The notes: generated by a model not told the origin, from the sequence alone. A stretch of DNA of 64,000 nt from Chloroflexota bacterium (GCA_009840355.1 VXNZ01000046.1:62001-126000), one strand, 5' to 3'. Positions 16,710-25,981 are shown, counted from the stretch's first letter. Program-made: numbers and translations.

Positions 16710-17924
16710 ATGACTACGGCAGACACGCGGGCGGCGCTGCCCGATGAGCGGGGAAGATTCGGCGACTTTGGCGGGCGCTTTGTGCCGGAGACGCTTATGA
16801 GCGCGATCGAAGAGCTCGAGCGCGAGTACGCGGCGGCGCAGAGCGCCGAAGAGTTTCAGGCGGAGATGCAAGCGCTGTCGGCACACTATGTCGGGCGTCC
16901 TACGCCGCTGTACTACGCAGAGAACTTGACCGCAGAATTAGGCGGCGCACAGATATACATCAAGCGCGAAGACCTGGCGCACACCGGCGCGCACAAGATT
17001 AACAACGCGCTCGGGCAGGCGCTGCTCGCCAAGCGCATGGGCAAAAACCGCATCATCGCGGAGACCGGAGCGGGACAGCACGGGGTAGCCACCGCGACCG
17101 TGTGCGCGATGCTCAAGCAAGAGTGCATCGTCTATATGGGTGAAGAAGACATCCGCAGGCAGGCGCTGAACGTGTTCCGCATGCGGCTGCTGGGCGCGGA
17201 AGTGCGTTCGGTATCGTCGGGCAGTCGCACGCTGAAAGACGCCATCAACGAGTGCATCCGCGACTGGGTTACGAATGTCGAGGACACGCACTATCTCATC
17301 GGCAGCGTCGTGGGGCCGCATCCTTACCCTATGATAGTGCGCGACTTCCAGAAGGTGATAGGCGCGGAGGCGCGCGCGCAGCTGCTTGCCACCATCGGCA
17401 GGCTGCCGGACTATGCCGTGGCGTGCGTGGGCGGCGGCAGCAACGCGATGGGGCTGTTCTACGAGTTCATCGGCGACGAAAGCGTGAAGCTGGTCGGCGT
17501 AGAGGCGGGCGGCGAAGGCGTGAGTACAGGCAAGCACTCGTCCACGCTGACATCCGGCAGGGTCGGCGTGCTGCATGGCAGCATGTCCTACTTGCTGCAA
17601 GACGACGACGGGCAGGTGCAAGAAGCGCACAGCATATCGGCAGGGCTGGACTACCCGGGCGTAGGCCCCGAGCATAGCTGGCTGAGCGACACGCGCCGCG
17701 CCGAGTATGTCAGTGTAACGGACACGGAAGCGCTCGAAGGCTTTGAGCTGATGTGCCGCGCGGAAGGCATCATCCCCGCGCTGGAACCGGCGCACGCCGC
17801 GTACTACATATCGCAACTCGCGCCAACGCTGTCGCCCGACCAAGTCATCCTAATGGGCTTAAGCGGGCGCGGCGATAAAGATATGGACACCGTAGCCACC
17901 GCGCTCGGCGTCAGCGTACAGTAG
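16710..17924 (+). CDS. trpB: Tryptophan synthase beta chain
   Basis: The 404-residue protein matches TrpB throughout: [11 protein letters not shown] at the N-terminus, [19 protein letters not shown] with the PLP-binding lysine, [15 protein letters not shown], the PLP-phosphate loop [14 protein letters not shown], and [13 protein letters not shown] at the C-terminus. It condenses indole with serine to make tryptophan. The start at 16710 has AAAGGA six bases upstream; a longer frame from 16659 lacks this. No trpA or other trp gene is adjacent, so the beta chain is unlinked from its usual partner here. hemD follows on the same strand after a repeat element. Confidence 0.95.
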   Translation: MTTADTRAALPDERGRFGDFGGRFVPETLMSAIEELEREYAAAQSAEEFQAEMQALSAHYVGRPTPLYYAENLTAELGGAQIYIKREDLAHTGAHKINNALGQALLAKRMGKNRIIAETGAGQHGVATATVCAMLKQECIVYMGEEDIRRQALNVFRMRLLGAEVRSVSSGSRTLKDAINECIRDWVTNVEDTHYLIGSVVGPHPYPMIVRDFQKVIGAEARAQLLATIGRLPDYAVACVGGGSNAMGLFYEFIGDESVKLVGVEAGGEGVSTGKHSSTLTSGRVGVLHGSMSYLLQDDDGQVQEAHSISAGLDYPGVGPEHSWLSDTRRAEYVSVTDTEALEGFELMCRAEGIIPALEPAHAAYYISQLAPTLSPDQVILMGLSGRGDKDMDTVATALGVSVQ

Positions 17925-17978
17925 TTCACAACCATAACTTACATCGATATAATCGATATACAGGATGGACAAGATGGT

Positions 17979-18110
17979 ATTCTCACCATAGGGGGATATT
18001 GCGGCGCGCAAGGAGCTCAATCATCAATTGCGTGGATTCCTGCTCCCAGATCGAGGTTGAAGACATGCTTCGCAGGAATGACGAATTGAAAATCACTGCA
18101 TAGTGAGAAT
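17979..18110. repeat. Small inverted-repeat element between trpB and hemD
   Basis: ATTCTCACCATA (17979-17990) and CATAGTGAGAAT (18099-18110) are inverted complements at 10 of 12 positions. The interior contains GGATTCCTGCTCC...GCAGGAATGACG, the hairpin half also seen at 5194-5260 and 7634-7798. A copy of the short CAGGATGGAC-type repeat lies immediately to its left (about 17940-17976). Confidence 0.6.
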
Positions 18111-18138
18111 ATCGACAGGATAGTGTGAGGATAGGCAC

Positions 18139-18984
18139 ATGGCGGAACTAGAAGGAATGCGCGTGGCGACGCTTGAGGCACGGATGACCGGAGCGCTGGC
18201 GAGCATGATTAGCAAGCGCGGCGGCGAGCCGGTCTCCGCTCCTGCGCTGCGAGAGGCGCCGCTGGACTGCGCGGATGATGTGCGCTACCTGCTCGACAAG
18301 CTGGCGGGCAATAGCATCGATGTCGTGGTATTTCAGACCGGCGTTGGCGCGCGCGCGCTGTTCGCAGAGGCAGACAGGCAGTCTAGGCTCGACGAACTGC
18401 TAGACGCGCTGCGTGGCATTACCACCGTGTGCCGCGGTCCGAAGCCGACCGCTGCGCTGAGGCAGGCGAAAGTGCAGGTATCCGCAGGCATCGCCGCGCC
18501 GTACACGACGAAGGAACTGCTGGACGCGCTCATCGATCTGCCGGTGCGCGGCAAGCGGCTGATGGCGCTGCAATACGGCGAGCGCAACGCCGCGCTGATG
18601 TCCGCGCTCCGCGATGAGTGCGAGACTGCCGACGAGTTGTGCCTGTATGAATGGCAGCTGCCGGACGACACTACGCCGATGGCATCGCTAATCGACGAGC
18701 TGCTGGACGGCACGATGGATGTAATCGCCTTCACCAGCCAAGTGCAAATTCGCCACCTGTACCAAGTCGCAGCGGCGAACGATGTGCCGCAATCAGAACT
18801 GTCGAACGCACTGAACGAGCGGACTATCGTGTGCGCCGTGGGCCCCACCTGCGCCGCCGCGCTCGCCGATGTGGGCGTCGCCACCGATACGCAGCCCGAA
18901 TACCCAAAGATGGGGCACATGGTGAATGCGCTGGCGCAATATGTAAGCGAGCGTTCAGCCGCTAGCGCCGTTACGCCGCTCTAA
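18139..18984 (+). CDS. hemD: Uroporphyrinogen-III synthase
   Basis: The 281-residue protein has the two-lobed HemD layout. The N-terminal lobe starts MRVATLEARM and includes VVVFQTGVGARALF, corresponding to the conserved TSxNG/A...F region. A central TVCRGPKPTAALRQ is the KT..AL segment, and the C-terminal lobe has VIAFTSQVQIRHLYQVAA and IVCAVGPTCAAALADVGV. It cyclises hydroxymethylbilane with D-ring inversion on the way to haem, sirohaem and B12. Other tetrapyrrole genes are not nearby, but this fits the haem-dependent P450 and B12-dependent NrdJ encoded in the window. AGGAT precedes the ATG. Confidence 0.85.
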   Translation: MAELEGMRVATLEARMTGALASMISKRGGEPVSAPALREAPLDCADDVRYLLDKLAGNSIDVVVFQTGVGARALFAEADRQSRLDELLDALRGITTVCRGPKPTAALRQAKVQVSAGIAAPYTTKELLDALIDLPVRGKRLMALQYGERNAALMSALRDECETADELCLYEWQLPDDTTPMASLIDELLDGTMDVIAFTSQVQIRHLYQVAAANDVPQSELSNALNERTIVCAVGPTCAAALADVGVATDTQPEYPKMGHMVNALAQYVSERSAASAVTPL

Positions 18985-19089
18985 CTACTCCCTGATCCAG
19001 CGCAATTCTTCCTCCGCGTGTAATCGATAACGCCGGTCGATGCCCCATCCAATCCCCTTGCCCATCCTCCTGCCTGTCATTCCGAAACG

Positions 19090-19148
19090 AAGCGAGGAAT
19101 CAAAAGTCGTGGTGCTGCGGGCATTCCGATATTTTTGATTCCTCGCTT
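19090..19148. repeat. Perfect 16-bp inverted repeat
   Basis: AAGCGAGGAATCAAAA (19090-19105) and TTTTGATTCCTCGCTT (19133-19148) are exact complements separated by 27 bp. The pair sits between the ends of the convergent hemD and epimerase genes, where the transcript could form a strong hairpin in either direction. The GTCATTCCGA sequence just left links it to the family-1 body. A copy of the short CATCCTGCACATCCATGTTAA repeat follows. Confidence 0.75.
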
Positions 19149-19185
19149 TGCAGGGGACTAATTTTTCCCATCCTGCACATCCATG

Positions 19186-19965
19186 TTAATTCCCCGCCCT
19201 AAACGCCTCCGCGTTATCCTGCGCCTCGAAGCCGAGCACTTCCCACGCTCGCGGTGTGTCGTATATCTTCCACTTGTTCGCCGACGCGCCGTAGAAGATG
19301 TCGAAGCCTATGCCCTCCGCCTCTATGCACGCTTCGACCATCGCCGCTATGTCGCGGTGGCTGAAGTAGCTTACCAAGCTGCGCGCGTCAGAACCGGGGC
19401 AGTCATCGGGGCTGGTAGTGCCGAACCGGATGCAGGTGACGCTGATGCCGTGGTCTTCCCAGAAGTAGCGCCCGAGCGCCTCGCCAAATATCTTGCTGAC
19501 GGCGTATGGACCGTCCGGCCTGTCCGGCATATCGTGCGTTATCAGAGGTACGGCGGCGGGGTCGAGGTCGCCGTAGTCGCCTTCCGCAATCGCCTTGTAC
19601 GGCTGGTCGCGCTCGTACATGCCGACAACATGCATGGAACTGAAGAATATGATGCGGCTGAGACCGTTAGCGCGCGCCGCCTCAAAGACATTCGCCGTCG
19701 CGATAACATTGTCGGGCATCAGCAAATCCCAGCCGATGTCAGGCGTGTGGCGCGGCTCCGCGGCGAGATGCACCACGACATCCTTGCCCTCGAACGCGGA
19801 GCTGATGGCGTCCAAGTCGGTCAGGTCGGCGGTCAGCGAGTCTAAGCCGTCGAGCGGCACGCGGTCAATGCCGCTGAAATCGTACTTATCGCCGAGATGG
19901 TCGCGCAGCACTTTGCCAATCCTGCCGCCAAACCCGGTAACCAAGACTTTCTTCTTGTCAGGCAT
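19186..19965 (-). CDS. NAD-dependent epimerase/dehydratase family protein
   Basis: The 259-residue extended-SDR protein has the nucleotide motif VTGFGGRIGKVL (about 9-20), DVVVHLAAEPRH, IIFFSSMHVVG (catalytic Ser region) and the YxxxK pair in PYAVSKIFGEALGRYF. Length and the FGGRIG and SSMHVVG pattern resemble uronate dehydrogenase or related short sugar dehydrogenases more than nucleotide-sugar epimerases. An uronate role would suit the sugar-acid enzymes at the left of the window, but this is an inference. AGGAGG lies upstream of the ATG. Confidence 0.8.
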   Translation of the reverse strand: MPDKKKVLVTGFGGRIGKVLRDHLGDKYDFSGIDRVPLDGLDSLTADLTDLDAISSAFEGKDVVVHLAAEPRHTPDIGWDLLMPDNVIATANVFEAARANGLSRIIFFSSMHVVGMYERDQPYKAIAEGDYGDLDPAAVPLITHDMPDRPDGPYAVSKIFGEALGRYFWEDHGISVTCIRFGTTSPDDCPGSDARSLVSYFSHRDIAAMVEACIEAEGIGFDIFYGASANKWKIYDTPRAWEVLGFEAQDNAEAFRAGN

Positions 19966-20038
19966 GTTTTTCCCTCCTAGTAGGTCGATATGATTGCGCC
20001 ATCATATCACGGGGGACAAACATCTATGGACAGGACAA

Positions 20039-20174
20039 GGTCTTTCGGTTGTCACGCTGAACGAAGTACAGAGTCTAAAATCGCTGTGTAAAAAGGCAGT
20101 CCATGGTCAGCAATTTTAGATTTCCCGCTTCGCTCGAAATGGCATAGCGGAGGAACACAATAACCGAAAGATCC
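20039..20174. repeat. Small inverted-repeat element with TCTTTCGGTT ends
   Basis: The left end GGTCTTTCGGTT (from 20039) is mirrored by AACCGAAAGATCC on the right (to about 20174), with one indel. The body (GTCACGCTGAACGAAGTA...TCTAAAATCGCTGTGTA...TTTCCCGCTTCGCTCGAAAT) is the same as the first unit at 5048. No coding capacity. It separates the epimerase gene from the small membrane-protein gene. Confidence 0.65.
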
Positions 20175-20223
20175 TGAAGGACGGGATGGGCAGAATGGGT
20201 AAGAATTAGTCCTTGCTTGGCAT

Positions 20224-20538
20224 TCACGCGCTAGGCTTTGTTCCTCCATGGTGAGCCGTAGAGCCGGTTCTCGAACGCTGCCACCTCCACCACTTTATAA
20301 TCAAGAAGGCAGCCATTGTCAGCATTATTTCAATTCCCAGATCTTGACTGATGAATGCCGCAATCGCCAAAATCCACCGCTCTAAGGAAGTGGGCAGCGG
20401 GACCGCGTCATTTAGGGCATACAAAAGCCCGCTCACGACAGCGAGACCAAGCACGACCACCACGCTCGCCTGCATCAGAAAAAAGTAGTCTGAAACACGA
20501 GCGAAAAAGAATCTAACCCAGCGTTTGAGTCTTCTCAT
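20224..20538 (-). CDS. Small predicted membrane protein, function unknown
   Basis: This 104-residue protein is not recognised. It starts with a very basic segment (MRRLKRWVRFFFARVSD). Two hydrophobic helices follow, at about 22-42 (ASVVVVLGLAVVSGLLYAL) and 57-81 (ILAIAAFISQDLGIEIML...AAFLII). The tail is basic, rich in Trp and Arg. The layout predicts an inner-membrane protein with both ends in the cytoplasm. Two complete helices make chance coding less likely, but there is no family support and no operon partner. Confidence 0.5.
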   Translation of the reverse strand: MRRLKRWVRFFFARVSDYFFLMQASVVVVLGLAVVSGLLYALNDAVPLPTSLERWILAIAAFISQDLGIEIMLTMAAFLIIKWWRWQRSRTGSTAHHGGTKPSA

Positions 20539-20681
20539 TTCGGATTTATTGTACTATGCCAACGCCGTTCTAATTATGCGCAGGCTGAATAGAGACGTCC
20601 TTTACAGGACAGGGGCTGACCGCGAAAAGGGGCAAGACACCGGCGTGCTGACCGAGCGATGAATGGGACTTTTGCGCGGCG

Positions 20682-21938
20682 CTAAACGAAGTTCTGACGG
20701 TCAACTCGTACGCCCGCCAAGTACACATCCGCCACATCACGAAGCGCGGATAGGTCATCGAGTGGATTGCCGACTACTACTAGCGCGTCCGCTTGCTTGC
20801 CGGGTTCGAGCGTGCCTACTTGTGCGTCGATGCGGCACGAGCGCGCAGCGTCGCGGGTGGCGGATACTATCGCCTCCATATTGGACATGCCCGCCATCGC
20901 GTGCGCCTCGATGTCCGTCTGGTAGTCGCCCATCGGGTAGTGCGCCCACGCGGAGTCGGAGCCGGCTGCCATAACCACTCCCGCGTCCCGCATGCGCGCG
21001 AAATGGTCCATCCGCGCGTCCGACGATTGCCGTGCCGCGTCGAGTTCGGCTTGCTGCTCGGAGGTCAGGCTAGGCATGTCTTCGAGCATGCGGATTCTCG
21101 CGACTGCCTGCCCGAGCGTAGGATTGACGAATACGCCCTGTTCCACGATGCGCTCGGATATTTCCGGGCGGTATGTGTCCGCGCCGTCCGGTTCTTTGTG
21201 GACGGCGTGGAGGATGGTGTCGATGCCTGCGTCCAGCGAGTTGACCATGCCCTGCGACGAAGTGCAGTGCGCCGCGGAGTGCATGCCGAATCTGTGCGCC
21301 TCGGTGCAGATTGCTAGCAGCTCCGATACATCGAACGACGGCCGGAGCGGGTCGCTGGTGCGCGTGCTGCCGCCTGTCGCGGTAACCTTGATGAAGTCCG
21401 CGCCTTCCTTTATGAGCTGGCGCACCGCCGCTCGGCACTCGTCCACGCCCGTCGCGGTCGTGCCGAAATAGCCGAGATGCCCACCGATGATGGCGATAGG
21501 TCTGCCCGCGAGTATCAGGCGCGGGGCGGGGACGATGCCCAGCTCGACCGCCTGCCGCAGCAAGAATGTCGTGCGGTGTTTCGCGCCGCAGTCTCGCAGC
21601 GTGGTTACGCCGGAATACAGGTGTTTGCGCGCGTTCTCCGCTGCCTGCACCGTCAGCACTTCGTCGGGCAATAGCGCCAAATCGTCGCCGGCGCGCCCAT
21701 CGCCGATGCCGTTCAGATGCACATGCGAATCCACCAGACCGGGCAGAATCGTGGCGTCGCCGTAGTCGATTTCGCGCACGGGCGAGTCGTCCGGAGCGCG
21801 CACCGTCTCCGCCGTGCCGACCTGCCGCACGATGTCGTCTTCAAGCAGGATGGCGGCTTGCTCTTGCACCGTCTCGCGCGCGGTGTCTATCAGCCGCGCG
21901 GCTTTGAGGATGGTGAATTGGGGGGATGTTGCTGGCAT
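20682..21938 (-). CDS. Amidohydrolase-family metal-dependent hydrolase (copy 1)
   Basis: The 418-residue protein is an amidohydrolase-superfamily member: an N-terminal beta-sandwich, the metal motif VDSHVHLNG, KEGADFIKVTATGG (candidate carbamylated Lys), SAAHCTSS, TILHAVHK and the final metal Asp in MAAGSDSAWAH. The C-terminus GTLEPGKQADALVVVGNPLDD closes the sandwich. Relatives include Xaa-Arg/prolidase-like carboxypeptidases, imidazolonepropionases and organophosphate hydrolases, so substrate is open. ATG 21938 is preferred because the frame upstream of it is repeat or low-complexity sequence. A paralogue lies directly upstream at 22021-23322. Confidence 0.85.
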   Translation of the reverse strand: MPATSPQFTILKAARLIDTARETVQEQAAILLEDDIVRQVGTAETVRAPDDSPVREIDYGDATILPGLVDSHVHLNGIGDGRAGDDLALLPDEVLTVQAAENARKHLYSGVTTLRDCGAKHRTTFLLRQAVELGIVPAPRLILAGRPIAIIGGHLGYFGTTATGVDECRAAVRQLIKEGADFIKVTATGGSTRTSDPLRPSFDVSELLAICTEAHRFGMHSAAHCTSSQGMVNSLDAGIDTILHAVHKEPDGADTYRPEISERIVEQGVFVNPTLGQAVARIRMLEDMPSLTSEQQAELDAARQSSDARMDHFARMRDAGVVMAAGSDSAWAHYPMGDYQTDIEAHAMAGMSNMEAIVSATRDAARSCRIDAQVGTLEPGKQADALVVVGNPLDDLSALRDVADVYLAGVRVDRQNFV

Positions 21939-22020
21939 GCTTGTTCTCCGGATAGTAGTGTTCACTTCAAGCAATCTCGCACTCGGTGCTACTGGATTCC
22001 TGCTTTCGTAGGAATGACGA

Positions 22021-23322
22021 TTAGAAGGGCTGTGCGGGCTGTTGGCGGATGGCGGCGATGGATTCTTCTGAGCCACGATCGACACGGCGGCCGGCGAGAT
22101 AGACGTCCTCCACATTCCACAGGTCGTTGATGTCGGCGGCCGGGTTGCCGCGCACAACTAGGATGTCCGCTGCCTTGCCGGGTTCGAGCGTGCCCACGCG
22201 GTCGGATACGCCCAGCGCGTCCGCCGCCCAGCCGGTTACGGACAGCACGCCCTGCAGCGGCGTGTATCCGGCGTGGACGAGCAGCTCGGTCTCGTATGGC
22301 GTGTTGCCAAGTTGGTAGCTGCTCCAAGACGAGTCCGAGCCGGTGATAACCTTGATGCCCATTTCTATCATGCGGCGCGTGTGGTCGAGGCGCACATCTA
22401 GGTTGCGGCGAGCAACTTCAAGCTCGGTCTGTTCGGATGTAGTCAAGCCGTTGTCGTCTCGCTTGTGCGTGAGTTCCCACGCCGTCGCGCGGCTAACTTG
22501 CAGCGTGGGATTGACGAAGGCGGATTGCCGCTCGATGCGCTCTGCTATGTCCTCGCGGAAGTTCACGGTGCCGTCTGCGTCTAGGTAATAGCAGTGGATA
22601 ATCATGTCCACGCCGGCGTCAAGCGAGTTGGCGATGCCCGCGGTGGACGACGAATGCGTGGCGGTGAGCTTGCCGAACTTGCGCGCCTCGTCGGTTACGG
22701 CGCGGAGTTCGTCCAAATTGAACGACGCCAGCGTCGGGAACGATGTGCGCGTGGTGCCGCCGGTGGCGACAATCTTGATATAGTCCGCGCCTTCCTTGAT
22801 GAGCTGCCGCGTGAGTGCGCGCACCTCGTTAGCGCCGGTAACCTCGCCGCCGAAGTAGCCCATATGCCCGCCGATGATGGCGACGGGACGCCCGCAAAGC
22901 ACCATGCGCGGTCCGATTGCAAGCCCCGCATTGATGGCATCCCTTAGCCTGAACATGGTCAGGTTCTTGGGCCCGTTCTCGCGGATGGTGGTAACGCCGG
23001 AGTACAGGCTCGCGCGTGCATTCCGCGCCGACTGCACGGTAAGAATCTCGTCAGGCAGCAGAGCCAGGTCATCGCCAAGCCGCCCGTCCCCAAAGCCATT
23101 GTGGTGCGTGTGGCAATCTACCATGCCCGGCATAATCGTGCAGCCGGAGTAGCGCTTGGTATGCACGGCAGCGCCATCCGGCGCGCGAACATCCGCCGCC
23201 CGTCCGACGGCAACGATGCTATCGCCTTGAAGCAGTATCGCGCCGTCATCGAAAGGCGCGCTGCCCGTAGAGTCGATGAGACGGTCGGCGGTTAGGATGG
23301 TGAAGTTGGAATTGTTGGGCAT
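22021..23322 (-). CDS. Amidohydrolase-family metal-dependent hydrolase (copy 2)
   Basis: The 433-residue paralogue of the neighbouring gene has matching motifs: VDCHTHHNGFGDG, KEGADYIKIVATGG, TATHSSST, MIIHCYY and VITGSDSSWSS, ending GTLEPGKAADILVVRGNPAAD. In this copy the helix after the third metal site has HSSSTAGIANSL where copy 1 has HCTSSQGMVNSL, and the H-C-Y-Y motif replaces H-A-V-H, so specificity has probably diverged. The 82-bp spacer contains a GATTCCTGCTTTCGTAGGAATGACG hairpin. Likely cytoplasmic; substrate unknown. Confidence 0.85.
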   Translation of the reverse strand: MPNNSNFTILTADRLIDSTGSAPFDDGAILLQGDSIVAVGRAADVRAPDGAAVHTKRYSGCTIMPGMVDCHTHHNGFGDGRLGDDLALLPDEILTVQSARNARASLYSGVTTIRENGPKNLTMFRLRDAINAGLAIGPRMVLCGRPVAIIGGHMGYFGGEVTGANEVRALTRQLIKEGADYIKIVATGGTTRTSFPTLASFNLDELRAVTDEARKFGKLTATHSSSTAGIANSLDAGVDMIIHCYYLDADGTVNFREDIAERIERQSAFVNPTLQVSRATAWELTHKRDDNGLTTSEQTELEVARRNLDVRLDHTRRMIEMGIKVITGSDSSWSSYQLGNTPYETELLVHAGYTPLQGVLSVTGWAADALGVSDRVGTLEPGKAADILVVRGNPAADINDLWNVEDVYLAGRRVDRGSEESIAAIRQQPAQPF

Positions 23323-23454
23323 GGGGTAGGATGTCCTTTAGGGTTTCCTTCACGATGGTGTGGGTGCGAGCCACCGGCGGCTGAAGCCATTTAATACAAA
23401 AGTGGCGGGGGACACTTGAAATCTTTCGGCAAGCAACCGAATATGTCCGAGCAA

Positions 23455-23793
23455 TCAATGCGCCGCGTCCAAAGCGTTCGTGAATGTGTCTTCTGCCCAC
23501 TGGTCGATGGTCTTGCCACTGACTTCAGCAGCCACAGCGATTCCCGCATGGACATCCGGGGAAATGTTCAATTGGAGCTTGCCGGAAAAAGGCTTCGACG
23601 GCTGTCGATTCAGATATTCACAGGTTTTGAGATAGTCTTCGACCGCTTCCTTAAATGCGTCACGCATTTCGGCTACGGAATCGCCATGAAAGCCGACTAT
23701 ATCCTTAATGCCTGCAATGTGTCCCACAAGGCAAGCGTCTTCGTCGCTGTATTCGATGCGCGCGGCATATCCCTTATAAGTCATCATGTTCAT
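23455..23793 (-). CDS. hicB: HicB-family antitoxin
   Basis: The 112-residue protein combines the HicB partial RNase-H fold (YKGYAARIEYSDEDACLVGH, then GIKDIVGFHGDSVAEMRDAF and VEDYLKTCEYLNRQP) with a C-terminal ribbon-helix-helix-like segment (GKLQLNISPDVHAGIAVAAE). This is the E. coli-like HicB architecture that both neutralises HicA and represses the operon by DNA binding. Its start overlaps the end of the upstream toxin gene by 4 bp. Unlike the module at 10461-10905, both partners are intact here. Confidence 0.88.
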   Translation of the reverse strand: MNMMTYKGYAARIEYSDEDACLVGHIAGIKDIVGFHGDSVAEMRDAFKEAVEDYLKTCEYLNRQPSKPFSGKLQLNISPDVHAGIAVAAEVSGKTIDQWAEDTFTNALDAAH

Positions 23794-24047
23794 TGCATTA
23801 TCCCAGTCTGCTGCAAGAATATCCGAGCAGCGCGTACTTGGTACGGCTTTGCTTCGCTTTGTGGGTGAGGCCTGTGAAAGGTCGCGACTACGCCGTTCAG
23901 TTCAAACCGCACACGCGAACCTCTGCCTTCAACGACCTTTGCTCCTAGATAGACAAAAAGTGATTCGATGCGCCGCCATTCCAGTGTTCTGGAGACCGGA
24001 TTTCTGAAAATCGCGTTCAGAGTTTCGCGGTGGCGATTGTTCATCAT
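23790..24047 (-). CDS. hicA: HicA-family toxin (mRNA interferase)
   Basis: The 85-residue product matches the HicA double-stranded-RNA-binding-like fold. It has WRRIESLFVYLGAKVVEGRG, the strand SRVRFELNGVVATFHRPHP carrying the histidines expected at the active site, and a C-terminal helix YQVRAARIFLQQTGI. HicA toxins cleave mRNA and arrest growth unless bound by HicB, which is encoded immediately downstream with a 4-bp overlap. Gene order is toxin first, the reverse of the broken module at 10.5 kb. The neighbouring SDR gene begins 34 bp beyond on the same strand but is not obviously related. Confidence 0.85.
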   Translation of the reverse strand: MMNNRHRETLNAIFRNPVSRTLEWRRIESLFVYLGAKVVEGRGSRVRFELNGVVATFHRPHPQSEAKPYQVRAARIFLQQTGIMQ

Positions 24048-24080
24048 ATCAATACAAGCCGCTCTCCTATTCAGCGCCCT

Positions 24081-24839
24081 CTACATAGAAATCGCGCCGC
24101 CGTCTATTACCAGCTCGGAGCCGGTTACATAGGACGAATCGTCGGATGCTAGGTATAGGACGCCCTTTGCGATTTCGTCTGCCGTACCCAGACGGCGCAT
24201 AGGGACGCGGGTTAGGCGCTCTTCCAGACGGTTGGGGTCGCTCATCGCGGCTTGTATCATGTCGGTGTCGATGGGACCGGGATGCACGGAGTTGCAGCGG
24301 ATGCCGTCCGCGGCGTGCTGCGATGCGGTTACTTTGCTGAATATGCGAACCGCGCCTTTGCTCGCGGCGTATGCCGGCTCCTGATGATGGCTCTGCGCGA
24401 TGCCCGCCACCGACGATATGTTGACGATAGAGCCGCCGCCCGCCTTGCGCATCTCCGGGATGGCGTGCTTCGTGCCGAGGAACACGCCCTTCGCGTTGAC
24501 CTCGAATATGCGATCCCACTCGTCGGCGGTGCGGTCTTCGATGGCGGATTTTTGGATAACTATCGCGGCATTGTTCACGAGGATGTCGAGCTTGCCGTAT
24601 CTGCTGACGGCGGCTGCGACGGCGCTCTCCCAGTCGGCTTCGCTGGTAACATCCAAGTGCAGATAGAGCGCGTCGCCTCCGAGTTCGTTGATTTCGGCTT
24701 CGACCTGCTGCCCCTGCTCGTCGAGGATGTCGCCGATGACGACCTTAGCGCCTTCCTCCGCGAACAATCGGGCCTCCGCGGCACCCTGTCCGCGCGCGCC
24801 GCCACTGATAATGGCTACCTTGCCATCGAGCTTTCCCAT
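24081..24839 (-). CDS. Short-chain dehydrogenase/reductase (SDR), classical type
   Basis: The 252-residue classical SDR has the cofactor motif SGGARGQGAAEAR (TGxxxGxG variant), LDVTSE, LVNNAAI, a Ser in NISSVAG and the YxxxK pair in AYAASKGAVRIF. The C-terminus ends with the typical YVTGSELVIDGG. The acidic residue after strand beta-2 (VIGDILDE) favours NAD over NADP. It is a close paralogue of the SDR at 55374-56132: the same length and nearly the same sequence through residue 85. Both resemble the 3-alpha/20-beta-hydroxysteroid and cyclohexanol dehydrogenase group; the substrate is unknown. GGAGGTGA precedes the ATG. Confidence 0.88.
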   Translation of the reverse strand: MGKLDGKVAIISGGARGQGAAEARLFAEEGAKVVIGDILDEQGQQVEAEINELGGDALYLHLDVTSEADWESAVAAAVSRYGKLDILVNNAAIVIQKSAIEDRTADEWDRIFEVNAKGVFLGTKHAIPEMRKAGGGSIVNISSVAGIAQSHHQEPAYAASKGAVRIFSKVTASQHAADGIRCNSVHPGPIDTDMIQAAMSDPNRLEERLTRVPMRRLGTADEIAKGVLYLASDDSSYVTGSELVIDGGAISM

Positions 24840-24913
24840 AGTTCACCTCCGGGAAGATTTGGTCGGTTATTCAAGGATTCTGTCTCTGTCATTATGGATT
24901 GATATTATGCAGG

Positions 24914-25185
24914 CTAGAACAGGTCGTCAACGGCTAGGCGCAAGTCCGGCAGCAGCAGCAAGACTACGATTTGCCCTTCGACGTATATGCCGGCGACCTT
25001 GTATTCGCCGTCAACCAGAGTCAGCGCCTGTACATTATTGGCGCCTTCGCCGAGGTTCTTTGATGCGTTACACGTGTTGCAGGCACCAATATCAATTCTC
25101 TGTCCAGAAGTTCGTACCGCGTGTCGTCGGGCGTTTGCATGTAATCTTCGTATGTGAACTTTAGCCTGCTTCTATGTGTAACCAT
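24914..25185 (-). pseudogene. Decayed Uma2-family endonuclease gene
   Basis: From ATG 25185 (AAAGGAG upstream) the first 40 or so codons read as a Uma2 N-terminus: RLKFTYEDYMQTPDDTRYEL then LDRELILVPAT. The central nuclease region with the catalytic DLxIEVISP segment is missing, and the frame changes near 25040. The second frame ends with LVDGEYKVAGIYVEGQ and LLPDLRLAVDDLF before TAG (24914-24916), which is a Uma2 C-terminus. An internal deletion plus frameshift therefore inactivated this gene, in contrast to the three intact relatives at 47.6, 51.4 and 54.7 kb. Confidence 0.7.
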
Positions 25186-25363
25186 GCTCGCAGGCTCCTT
25201 TCTTGAGACACTCTTCGCACATACCACCGCGATAATTGAGATTCTACACTACCCTGCCTCGACATGGATTCATCACTGCGTATCGGCATGACAGAGCGGA
25301 AACTAATATCGATGGACAGGATGGGGAGGGACAGAGATGGGTAGCAAGAGTCCCTCTCCCTTG

Positions 25364-25972
25364 TTAGGACGGGGGCAAGTACAGCCCGTTGTCGTGAATG
25401 TACCGCTCTACATTCAAGGGCACGCGGTAGCGGATGGAGCGGCCTGCTCCGACTCGCCGGCGTATGTCCGTGCCGCTGATGTCCACTAGCGCGCTGTCTA
25501 GCAGCTTGATGCGGCTGGACGATCCCGGTATCGCCGCGTGCAGCACGCTCAGGTTGATGGTCGCTGCCGGGCGCGCCATGCCTACCACACTCGCCAGCTC
25601 GAACAGCGCGCGCGGCTGATGCCAACGGTCTATCTCCCGCAGCGCGTCAACGCCGAGAATCACGATGAACTCGGCGCCGGCGTACTTCGGCTGCTCGCAC
25701 AGTTCGCCGAGCGTGTCCACCGTGTAGCTAGGACCGCTACGCCGTATTTCGATGTCGGACACTGCGAACAGCGGGTTGTCCGCGACGGCGAGCCGCACCA
25801 TGGCAAGACGATGGCGCGTGTCGGTAATCTGCCGATACGACTTGAACCACGGCTGCCCGGCGGGTATGAACAGCACCTCGTCGAGTTCCATCGCCGCGCG
25901 CGCGTCCTCGGCTATGATGAGATGCCCAAGATGTATCGGGTCGAATGTGCCGCCGAACACGCCGATTCGCAC
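25364..25972 (-). CDS. nadD: Nicotinate-nucleotide adenylyltransferase
   Basis: The 202-residue protein begins MRIGVFGGTFDPIHLGHL, the nucleotidyltransferase (T/H)xGH signature of NadD. It then has FIPAGQPWFK, the segment ending GPSYTVDTL, FIVILGVDAL and the ISGTDIRRRVGAG motif that corresponds to the ISxTxxR site. It adenylates nicotinate mononucleotide in NAD synthesis. The start is GTG. It is 9 bp downstream of obg on the same strand; an obg-nadD pair is a common arrangement, supporting both assignments. Confidence 0.93.
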   Translation of the reverse strand: MRIGVFGGTFDPIHLGHLIIAEDARAAMELDEVLFIPAGQPWFKSYRQITDTRHRLAMVRLAVADNPLFAVSDIEIRRSGPSYTVDTLGELCEQPKYAGAEFIVILGVDALREIDRWHQPRALFELASVVGMARPAATINLSVLHAAIPGSSSRIKLLDSALVDISGTDIRRRVGAGRSIRYRVPLNVERYIHDNGLYLPPS

Positions 25973-25981
25973 GCTACGCTC

